Part shown: piece by piece, positions 1 to 6,488 of the stretch | How positions within the stretch are numbered: position 1 is the first letter of the stretch | Layout: every line of letters starts with the position of its first letter | Assembly (NCBI GenBank): GCA_038212305.1 | Contig: JBBQUP010000046.1 | Span: 1 to 27,286, forward strand | Direction: 5' to 3' | Source: JBBQUP01 sp038212305 | Lineage (GTDB): Bacteria > Bacteroidota > Bacteroidia > Bacteroidales > Marinilabiliaceae | Length of the DNA: 27,286 nucleotides | Notes under the pieces: model-generated | The model's input: the letters and a program-made list of their open reading frames with translations, nothing else | Told to the model about the DNA's origin: nothing | The model's database searches: none | Program-made: the position numbers and the translations under genes

Positions 1-774
1 AAGCCCTGTGGGCATACAAATGTCGCTCTTTTGAGGGGGGTAGGTTTTTGAAAAACCAAAAAATATTTATGCAACCTATTATTATACAACAATATAGAAA
101 ACAAAAACCGACAAGATTTATGTTTTGTCGGTTAATAGTGATAGTTTGATGAAAAAAAATTAGCTATTGAGTTTAATTCTAAAGTGTTGATTTTATAATT
201 TAGTGTGAGGTTAAATTTATAACAATATATGAAAATCCGATGAATTTAAGCTCAGATTATTTTGTTGATAAGAGGTCGAAATAGTTTAAAATCATGCTGC
301 TTTTTAATTGGCAATAATTTTGATAGAGTCATTAAATCAATTTTGTTAGTCGGTAAATATGACTTAATAATGATGGTAATGCGTTTAAATCTGATTGCTT
401 AAAGAAACATTTATACATATTTTCACTTTTCGTTGAATAAAAATTGAAAAGCATCGACTTTAATTTGCTTTTAATAAAATTTATCCATATTTAAGGCTAT
501 CTTTGTTTTTTAATTAAACTTTCCTGATAATTAACTGTTTGTTATTAAAGATTGTCAAAAGTTGAGAAGCGATAATACGAAAATATTAAAAAGATAATTA
601 AGTCAATGGTTTAATTAACTATATAAATATTTAAGTGAATTTACACTCAATATCAAGAAAAACTCTTTTGAGGTAGTTGAAATTTTAATGAATAATAAGG
701 AAAATCTTCGAATGTGCATGATTAGTTGATCATGTATAGAGAATGAAATCATGATTAAAACTAAATAAAGTGAT
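1..774. other. AT-rich intergenic region, no gene seen
   Basis: No open frame here looks like a protein in composition or start context. The only long frame, on the minus strand near 615-809, is a low-complexity hydrophobic string typical of AT-rich non-coding DNA. The first 60 bases are richer in C and G (ccc and gggggg runs) than the rest and may be the edge of a repeat or gene outside the window. A hairpin lies at 106-133 and is listed separately. I saw no tRNA or rRNA. Confidence 0.6.
106..133 (-). terminator. Hairpin, possible minus-strand terminator
   Basis: A 9-bp perfect stem (aaccgacaa at 106-114 with ttgtcggtt at 125-133) encloses a 10-nt loop. Read on the minus strand it is followed by a T-rich run (complement of the A-rich 97-105), as an intrinsic terminator would be. 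No minus-strand gene can be seen upstream of it, so what it would terminate is unknown. Confidence 0.35.
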
Positions 775-798
775 ATGGCGGTAACAAAAAGGAGTAAC

Positions 799-957
799 AT
801 GTACGACAAGAAACAAAGTGAATTTAAAACACCTGATTTAACGAAACTTCAGGAGGTTGTGATTGATTTTAAAACTAAGTTGTATATTTCAATTGACGCA
901 GATCCTGAAGAAGCAAAGGAACGTTATCGTACTCGTCAAGATCCTAAAAAGGTCTAA
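799..957 (+). CDS. Small hypothetical protein (52 aa)
   Basis: This short charged protein has no signal peptide or membrane segment and is probably cytosolic. I chose the ATG at 799 because a good purine-rich ribosome site (aaaaaggag, 786-794) ends 4 nt before it. An in-frame ATG at 775 would add eight residues and bury that site. The N-terminal half contains KTPDLTKLQEVVIDFKTKLY and the second half an acidic-then-basic helix with the motif DADPEEAKERY. The balanced composition differs from the surrounding non-coding DNA, which argues for a real gene. A strong terminator lies about 160 nt downstream (1120-1161). I do not recognise a named family. The overlapping frame 863-1216 is a hydrophobic shadow. 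Confidence 0.6.
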   Translation: MYDKKQSEFKTPDLTKLQEVVIDFKTKLYISIDADPEEAKERYRTRQDPKKV

Positions 958-1119
958 TTTATTATTGTTAGATTGTTTAAAAGATAGCTATCTAGAGTTG
1001 ATGTTGCTTATTGGCGTTAACAATCTACAATTAGGGTTAGAATTTAAGCTAGAATTGCGAAGTGTTTTTCTATCATTAAGTCAACCTTTATATTTGCTAC
1101 AAACTTTTAAAGTCTTTAT

Positions 1120-1161
1120 AAATCCCTATTCACAAATCTGTGTGTCTAGGGATTTTTTTTT
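1120..1161 (+). terminator. Intrinsic terminator
   Basis: A 9-bp perfect stem (aaatcccta, 1120-1128, with tagggattt, 1147-1155) is followed directly by a run of T (1156-1161). It is the first good terminator after the small ORF 799-957 and leaves a 3' untranslated stretch of about 160 nt. Confidence 0.75.
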
Positions 1162-1646
1162 CAATTGTTTTTTTCGACAGAACTGCTATCGCTTCATGAT
1201 TTTAGTCTTGATTTAGACCAAAAGTTCCGATTCAATAAACTTCAAATTATTCTAGGTGTCTTCGCAGCGATAAACATAAAGCGCCTGAAAAAGATAAATT
1301 TTCACGGTATCATTGTGGCATAAGCTTTTTAGTCTCAAAAACAAATCTCTGTCAACTGTTTTTTCATGCTTAAGTTGGCTCGTTTTTTGGTAAGGTGAAA
1401 ACGTTGTTTTAGCACTTTGCAGATAGTAGTTGATAAATACTACCTGTTTTTATTATCTTTAAGAAGCTGTTTAAATTTATAGATGTCTTTATTTTTAGAT
1501 TATAGAAGATAAGATTATAGAAGATAAGAAGATGAAAATAGAATGTTTCCCATCTGGAAATATCTAAAATATTTTATCTATCAGTCTAATGTCTATTATT
1601 CTTCCTATCTATTCATTTAAACAGTTGCTAAATAAAATAATTGTTG
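1162..1646. other. Intergenic region with a short tandem duplication
   Basis: No supportable gene. A 15-nt unit (GATTATAGAAGATAA) is repeated exactly in tandem at 1498-1512 and 1513-1527 and continues into aagaagatg. Similar purine-rich strings recur in other intergenic gaps of the window (see findings). A pyrimidine-rich stretch at about 1577-1615 leads up to the next gene. Confidence 0.5.
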
Positions 1647-2267
1647 GTGAAATTGAAGCTAATTATAATAGGGTTAATAATTACCGTGGGATTACAGGCG
1701 CAATCTCGATCTATTCGTGTTCATCAGATTAGCGGTAATTATCGTGTTGAAGCTGATGTTTTAGCCAAAGATACCACTGTTAAAAATGGATTGTTTTTGA
1801 ATTATTATAAAAATAAGCTCATCGAAAAGGGCTCTTATAAGCAAAATGAAAGGGTGGGTTTTTGGCAATATTTTAATTTAGATGGCATTTTTGAGTATGA
1901 ATATGACTATTCAACAAATCGTATAATACGTTTGTCTGGGGAACGTGATACGAAATTGGCAACGCCATGTTTGTTTAAAGGAAGTCCTTTAATTCCTCAT
2001 TTTTTTATTGCCCAACAGCTGTTTTATCCTCAGAAATCGGTTAAAGATAGCTTGTCTGGAGAGGTTGTTTTGGCGCTTAAAATTAATAAAGAAGGTGAGG
2101 TTTGGGGTATGTATTTAGTTGATAAATTATCGCCTGATATTGATGCTGCGGTTATGAAAGTTGCTCAAGATTTTCCTGCTAATTGGCAATGGCTGCCCGC
2201 TACTCAATTAGGCAAGCCCATAGATGGTGAGTTTTTAATTACCATATCGTTTGAATTAACTCCTTAG
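1647..2267 (+). CDS. Secreted TonB C-terminal-domain protein
   Basis: The product has an N-terminal signal sequence (hydrophobic core LIIIGLIITVGL, likely cleavage after QAQ near residue 20). A short MORN/YwqK-like region follows (GLFLNYYKNKLIEKGSYK, then RVGFWQYFNLDG). The C-terminal third matches the TonB C-terminal fold: YPQKSVKDSLSGEVVLALKI, then NKEGEV and a final beta strand. It lacks the Pro-rich linker and membrane anchor of a classical TonB, so it more likely acts in the periplasm or envelope than as the energy transducer. The frame is closed by a stop at 1638-1640 and contains no ATG near its beginning. The choices are TTG 1641, TTG 1644 or GTG 1647, and I prefer GTG because it puts a Lys just before the hydrophobic core. 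Substrate and partner are unknown. Confidence 0.75.
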   Translation: MKLKLIIIGLIITVGLQAQSRSIRVHQISGNYRVEADVLAKDTTVKNGLFLNYYKNKLIEKGSYKQNERVGFWQYFNLDGIFEYEYDYSTNRIIRLSGERDTKLATPCLFKGSPLIPHFFIAQQLFYPQKSVKDSLSGEVVLALKINKEGEVWGMYLVDKLSPDIDAAVMKVAQDFPANWQWLPATQLGKPIDGEFLITISFELTP

Positions 2268-2325
2268 TTTTTGTGAAATTGATTGGTATCGCTTGAATTC
2301 TCCCTGATTTCTAATAGAAAGTTTT

Positions 2326-2333
2326 TATCTTTG
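2326..2333 (+). promoter_or_regulatory. Bacteroidota -7 box upstream of argS
   Basis: TATCTTTG matches the Bacteroidota sigma-ABfr consensus TAnnTTTG exactly and lies 41 nt before the argS ATG, giving a leader of about 35 nt. No clear TTG -33 element is present at the usual spacing. Confidence 0.55.
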
Positions 2334-2374
2334 GCATCTCAAAAAATAGAGATCAAAGTTTTATATAAATAGGT

Positions 2375-4168
2375 ATGAATTTGGAACTTAAGATAAAGGA
2401 AGTTGTAGCTGTAGCGATTACTGATTTGTATGGCGAATCACTTGATTCAGTGTTAGTACAAACGCAAATTACCAGAAAAGGTATGGAGGGTGATTTTACA
2501 GTTGTTGTATTTCCACTATTAAAATTGTCGAAGAAAAATCCCGAAATAACAGGTGAAGAAATTGGAAAGTATATTCAAACTAATTTACCCGAAGTTGCAT
2601 CTTATAAGGTTATTAAAGGGTTTTTAAATTTAACCTTAACGCATTCTTATTGGATTGAGCAGCTCAATTCGATTGTTGGCAATCAATCATTTGGATTTAA
2701 AAAAGTTGATGATTCATCTCCTTTAATGATGATTGAATATTCATCGCCAAATACAAATAAGCCTTTACATTTAGGTCATATTCGCAATAATTTATTAGGA
2801 TTTTCATTGTCTCGCGTAGCTCAAGCTAATGGTTTTAGGGTTGTTAAAACCAATATCGTGAACGATAGAGGAATTCATATTTGCAAATCGATGCTCGCGT
2901 GGCAAAAGTGGGGAAAGAGCCAAACACCTGAGTCTACCGGCATGAAAGGAGATCATTTGGTTGGTGAGTACTATGTTGTGTTTGATAAAGAATATAAAAA
3001 AGAGTTAGCCCAATTGGGAGAAAGTGGTTTATCTCAGGAAGAGGCTGAAAAAAAATCAACTTTAATGGCCGAAGCTCGCGAAATGCTTCTTAAATGGGAA
3101 GCTGGGGATGAACAGGTTGTTTCGCTTTGGAAAACTATGAACGAGTGGGTTTATGCTGGGTTCGATGAAACCTACAAAGCCTTAGGCGTTGATTTTGATA
3201 AGATTTATTACGAAAGCAATACCTATACCGTTGGTCGTGATATGGTTTTGGAAGGTTTAGCCAAAAATGCCTTTTATAAGCGAGAGGATGGCAGTGTTTG
3301 GGCTGATTTAACTGCGAATGGATTAGATGAAAAAGTGCTTTTGCGTAGCGATGGCACCAGTGTGTATATGACTCAGGATATTGGCACAGCAAAACTTCGT
3401 TACGATGACTATACGATTGATAAAATGGTGTATGTTGTTGGAAATGAACAAATATATCACTTTCAAGTGTTGTCTGTTTTGTTAGATAAGCTTGGGTTTG
3501 AATGGGGAAAGGACTTGTTTCATTTTTCGTATGGTATGGTTGAATTGCCTCATGGGAAAATGAAATCGCGTGAGGGTACTGTTGTAGATGCTGATGATTT
3601 AGTGGCTGGAATGATTGATACGGCTCGCGAAATGTCGCAGGAATTGGGTAAGCTCGATGGCTACAGTTCTGAAGATGCTGAACAAATATACAGGATGATT
3701 GCTTTGGGAGCATTGAAATACTTTATCTTAAAAGTAGATCCTAAGAAAAATATGACCTTCAATCCAGTTGAATCGATTGATTTTAATGGCAATACAGGTC
3801 CATTCATTCAATATACCTATGCTCGAATTCATTCAATATTGCGCAAAGCAGTAGAGAGTAATATCGATACAAACCAGTTGGCTAGCACTGAATTATCATT
3901 AACTGGTAAAGAGAATAATTTGCTACGGTTGGTGCTGAATTTTCCAACAATTGTTTCCGAAGCCTCGGATGCTTATAGCCCGGCTTTTGTAGCCAATTAT
4001 GTGTATGATTTGGCAAAGGAATTCAATCAGTTTTACCACGAATCGCCTATTTTGTTCGAAGAAAACGAAGCCATACGACTGATGCGAGTTGAGTTGTGCG
4101 GAGTTGTTGGAAATACAATTAAAAATGCCATGTGGCTCATGGGAATTGATGTTCCTCCAAGGATGTAA
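2375..4168 (+). CDS. argS: Arginine--tRNA ligase
   Basis: This class I aminoacyl-tRNA synthetase charges tRNA-Arg with arginine in the cytosol. Its 597 residues are a usual length for ArgS. The order is an N-terminal Arg-specific additional domain (about 1-110), a Rossmann catalytic domain opening with SSPNTNKPLHLGHIRN (HIGH-type motif HLGH, residues 132-135), and the KMSKS equivalent KMKSR at 395-399 after HFSYGMVELPHG. A C-terminal DALR anticodon-binding domain includes the family-typical GNTGPFIQYTYAR segment and the end DVPPRM. It follows a good -7 box and is closed by a terminator at 4194-4232, so it is probably its own transcription unit. No missing key residue was seen. Confidence 0.97.
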   Translation: MNLELKIKEVVAVAITDLYGESLDSVLVQTQITRKGMEGDFTVVVFPLLKLSKKNPEITGEEIGKYIQTNLPEVASYKVIKGFLNLTLTHSYWIEQLNSIVGNQSFGFKKVDDSSPLMMIEYSSPNTNKPLHLGHIRNNLLGFSLSRVAQANGFRVVKTNIVNDRGIHICKSMLAWQKWGKSQTPESTGMKGDHLVGEYYVVFDKEYKKELAQLGESGLSQEEAEKKSTLMAEAREMLLKWEAGDEQVVSLWKTMNEWVYAGFDETYKALGVDFDKIYYESNTYTVGRDMVLEGLAKNAFYKREDGSVWADLTANGLDEKVLLRSDGTSVYMTQDIGTAKLRYDDYTIDKMVYVVGNEQIYHFQVLSVLLDKLGFEWGKDLFHFSYGMVELPHGKMKSREGTVVDADDLVAGMIDTAREMSQELGKLDGYSSEDAEQIYRMIALGALKYFILKVDPKKNMTFNPVESIDFNGNTGPFIQYTYARIHSILRKAVESNIDTNQLASTELSLTGKENNLLRLVLNFPTIVSEASDAYSPAFVANYVYDLAKEFNQFYHESPILFEENEAIRLMRVELCGVVGNTIKNAMWLMGIDVPPRM

Positions 4169-4193
4169 GAAAATTCTAGTAATGAAAATATAA

Positions 4194-4232
4194 AAAGAGA
4201 GCAGTTCTTAAAAACTAGCTCTCTTTCTGTTT
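4194..4232 (+). terminator. argS terminator hairpin
   Basis: The left arm aaagagagc+agtt (4194-4206) pairs with aact+a+gctctcttt (4213-4226), with one bulged base, and is followed by a T-rich tail (tctgtttta). It starts 25 nt after the argS stop codon. Confidence 0.65.
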
Positions 4233-4355
4233 TATAGATTGCGAAACCAGCGATTGCCGCCTTGTGATTTATAGGCATTGTCAGCAATAGCCCGTTATTG
4301 ATTTCTTCTTTACTTTACTCCTTTTTTCTTGAGCGGGAAGGTGTACGATAAAATA

Positions 4356-4861
4356 TTAATTTAAAACAAAACTATAATTGTAATCAATCAATTTCTTTTC
4401 TACATTATTTCAAGCCAAGCCTTTTCTTTATGACTTATATCAATTATTTCTTGTGTCGTCGTATTTTTAAATCTTTCCGCTACCGAATCTAATATTTGCA
4501 ATTCGATTTCGGTAAATATTTCCTTATTAAAAGTATTGCTTTGATTTGGCTTAAATTGTTCACCTTTAACACCATCCGAAAAGTTGGCATAACAAATGTT
4601 CAGTTCTTCTTTATTTGCTAAATATTCAAAAATACTATTAAAATTATTTGGGACAGGACCCATTGGAATGGCTCTATACTGAACGCCGCTCATTGAAAAG
4701 CCAGTTTGTTTGTGCATTAAAAAATCCGTATAAAACAATAGTTTGTTTAACTTGGTTTTCCACGGTTCAAGTTTTTGGGTGAAAGACACAATCATTTCAG
4801 AAAACTTCTTGAAGTCGGGTGTTTTAAAGCCTGTTAAAGTATTGTGTATGGTGGTTGATTG
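4356..4861 (-). pseudogene. DUF4065 (Panacea/SocA-like antitoxin) remnant
   Basis: The longest open piece (4795 to 4400, 131 codons) carries the DUF4065 core: KTKLNKLLFYTDFLMHKQTG, then YRAIPMGPVPNNFNSIFEYL, and near the end EIIDISHKEKAWLE. Homology extends upstream of the ATG at 4795 (LTGFKTPDFKKFSEM) to a TGA at 4862-4864, and no start codon lies in that stretch. At the 3' end the frame closes at a TAG (4402-4400), while the family-typical tail continues in another frame as EKKLIDYNYSF to a TAA at 4358-4356, which shows a frameshift. The N-terminal zinc-ribbon/HTH part of full-length relatives (MqsA/SocA-type antitoxins) is absent. I read it as an inactivated antitoxin gene truncated at the 5' end. 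No toxin partner is adjacent. A MITE-like repeat lies about 100 bp upstream (4965-5128). Confidence 0.8.
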
Positions 4862-4964
4862 TCAAACCGAATAGGTTTTTGAATTAACCGCAAGCGTTGT
4901 GTTATTTTAAAGAAAATTTAATCAAACTTTCATTTTGGCTCTCAAATGCCTAAAGCTTTTCTCC

Positions 4965-5128
4965 TAATTAGTGTCTGCACGAAAACTGTATTTTTCACAG
5001 TCTTTGATAAGAATGCTTCAAAGACAAGGCTTTCGAAATTTTGAAAATCAAGGAGTTCTCTTTTGTGAATGACTGTTTTCAAAATGAGAATAACGCAGTA
5101 TTTGGAGTTTTCTTGCAAAGACTAATTA
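4965..5128 (-). mobile_element. MITE-like repeat, copy 1
   Basis: This 164-bp element is bounded by TAATTA on both sides (4965-4970 and 5123-5128). It has imperfect terminal inverted repeats of about 23 bp: taattagtgtctgcacgaaa at the left, and agttttcttgcaaagactaa at the right read as complement. The interior is near-identical to copy 2 at 13371-13543 in inverted orientation and clearly related to copy 3 near 23770-23929. It encodes no transposase. Its right end touches the stop codon of the SET-domain gene (5129-5131). Confidence 0.75.
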
Positions 5129-5734
5129 TTAAATAGAATTCAAGCTCTTTTTTTGGTTGTATAAGTTACTGAGAATTGATTTAGGCATGTAATTCCCCCT
5201 TGAGATTAATTCAATTACTTCTTTTTGATCTTCGGTTAAGATGCTTTTGAGGGGTTGTTTAACGTCCGAAACATGCTTATAGGCTTCATTTATTTGGGTA
5301 TCCCATAGTTGATGGAAACGCAGAATATCATCGGGATTAATTGTTTTACGGTGCTCGGGCGACTCGTAAGGCGAGAAAGGTTCGATAATGTTTAAAGTCC
5401 CATAATCGTTGGTTATTTCTTCGCCTGGTTGAATATCGGTTATGGCTATTTCAAAGCCATAAGGCGTTGGCATTGTGTTCGAAGAATGACTGTGATTAAT
5501 GTACTTGGTGTGATCCCAACAAAAAATGTAATTACCCAAGTGGTTGCGATAACAATAGGTTAGAATAGTCTCTTTTAGCGCAGGGTTTAATTTATCTAGT
5601 TCAACACTTGTAAATTCTCTGTCGAGCTCGTCGCGAACCCATGTTATGGTTCCTTTGGGAATGAATTTGAGAGCTATAATCCCATAGCCAATGCTTGGGT
5701 GAATAAACTTAAGTTCGGTATCGGGGTGCAGCAT
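5129..5734 (-). CDS. SET-domain protein (putative lysine methyltransferase)
   Basis: SET domains transfer a methyl group from S-adenosylmethionine to protein lysines. The 201-residue product shows the domain in order: a GxG start (GYGIIALKFIPKGTI, about 16-30), the pseudoknot signature YINHSHSSN (78-86, containing NHS and the second Asn), and PGEEITNDYG (103-112) with the catalytic Tyr at 111. There is no Cys-rich post-SET motif. The C-terminal 80 residues are helical, without a recognised domain. It lies 58 bp downstream of the DUF4395 gene on the same strand and may be cotranscribed, although a small hairpin (aagcat/atgctt, about 5764-5780) sits between them. The target protein is unknown. 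The stop codon abuts the end of MITE copy 1. Confidence 0.8.
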   Translation of the reverse strand: MLHPDTELKFIHPSIGYGIIALKFIPKGTITWVRDELDREFTSVELDKLNPALKETILTYCYRNHLGNYIFCWDHTKYINHSHSSNTMPTPYGFEIAITDIQPGEEITNDYGTLNIIEPFSPYESPEHRKTINPDDILRFHQLWDTQINEAYKHVSDVKQPLKSILTEDQKEVIELISRGNYMPKSILSNLYNQKKSLNSI

Positions 5735-5792
5735 GAAACATGAGGATTTATGCCCCGAAATTAAGCATTTTTATGCTTGGTTGATGTGTTTA

Positions 5793-6239
5793 TTAACTAT
5801 TTTGGTTCGCAAAAGGTAAGATAATCCAAGAATAAATATAACAACCTACGCATAAATTAAATACACATTCAAGGGTTGCAAATGCTATTAAGCCCGATGC
5901 AAGAATAATAACAGCAGATTGATTTCCAGCTGCTAACAAAACAGTTATGGCTAGCGTTAATACGAATCCCAAACGAGCAGCAAAAACTTTTGGTGCTTTG
6001 TCAATTTTAGCTCCTTTGTTATTGGTTATCTTAACTAAGTAGGTTGCTAAGCGACCAACTGGACTATATCTTGAGTAATTGCTGCTTCGAAGAAAAAAAT
6101 CTATTGCTAGAAATGTGATGATTGGCCAAAATCCTGTCACAATAAACAGAGCCAGTTGAAGGATAACAATTAGTGCAATTAAACGTGGGATATTTTCATT
6201 GATACGATCTGCTGAAATGGGGCATATGATTTTATTCAT
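5793..6239 (-). CDS. DUF4395 family membrane protein
   Basis: This is a 148-residue integral membrane protein of unknown function. It has an N-terminal CPISADRINEN segment with a Cys at residue 6 and two hydrophobic stretches (LIALIVILQLALFIVTGF and WPIITFLAIDFFL). A basic loop with RYSPVGRLATYLV follows, then two more membrane segments, the last ending in the Cys motif ECVFNLCVGCYIYSW. This combination of an early Cys and a conserved CxxC-like C-terminal segment is what I know as DUF4395. A -7 box match (6275-6282) lies 35 nt upstream. The conserved cysteines hint at a redox or metal role, but that is inference only. Confidence 0.75.
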   Translation of the reverse strand: MNKIICPISADRINENIPRLIALIVILQLALFIVTGFWPIITFLAIDFFLRSSNYSRYSPVGRLATYLVKITNNKGAKIDKAPKVFAARLGFVLTLAITVLLAAGNQSAVIILASGLIAFATLECVFNLCVGCYIYSWIILPFANQNS

Positions 6240-6274
6240 GACTTTAGGTTTTAGTATTTATTGTAATTCTACCT

Positions 6275-6282
6275 CAAAATTA
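6275..6282 (-). promoter_or_regulatory. Possible -7 box for the DUF4395/SET unit
   Basis: On the minus strand this reads TAATTTTG, an exact match to TAnnTTTG, 35 nt before the DUF4395 start. No convincing -33 element was found. Confidence 0.4.
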
Positions 6283-6441
6283 AACAAAAGGTTTTTGATT
6301 TCGATTAGAACAGATTTTCAATAATCATACTAAAAAAATAGGATGTTGATTTTATATTTCGAATGCCTCTGTTTTGGCGGTATTCGTAACGCATTAATAT
6401 TCATATTTAATAAGTATGTTTTTTTTTGTGTGCAACATAAA

Positions 6442-6464
6442 AAAACCACCTTCTGGGTGGTTTT
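6442..6464 (-). terminator. Intrinsic terminator for the carboxyltransferase gene
   Basis: A 9-bp perfect stem (aaaaccacc, 6442-6450, with ggtggtttt, 6456-6464) has a 5-nt loop. On the minus strand its 3' side runs into T residues (complement of the A run at 6438-6445). It lies 25 bp after the stop of the gene at 6489-8186. Confidence 0.75.
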
Positions 6465-6488
6465 GAATGCATATTTATAATATACCTT

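Noticed and set aside
863..1216. 117-codon plus-strand frame overlapping the small gene
   Set aside because: Leu/Phe-rich, atypical protein that runs through the terminator hairpin at 1120-1161. It is a shadow of AT-rich DNA.
3135..3713. 192-codon minus-strand frame inside argS
   Set aside because: Antisense to a fully conserved argS, with a His/Gln/Pro-rich composition typical of an antisense shadow.
4240..4300. Minus-strand peptide NAYKSQGGNRWFRNL just downstream of argS
   Set aside because: It looks protein-like, but the frame is only about 20 codons between stops and I cannot connect it to a family. It may be a tiny relic.
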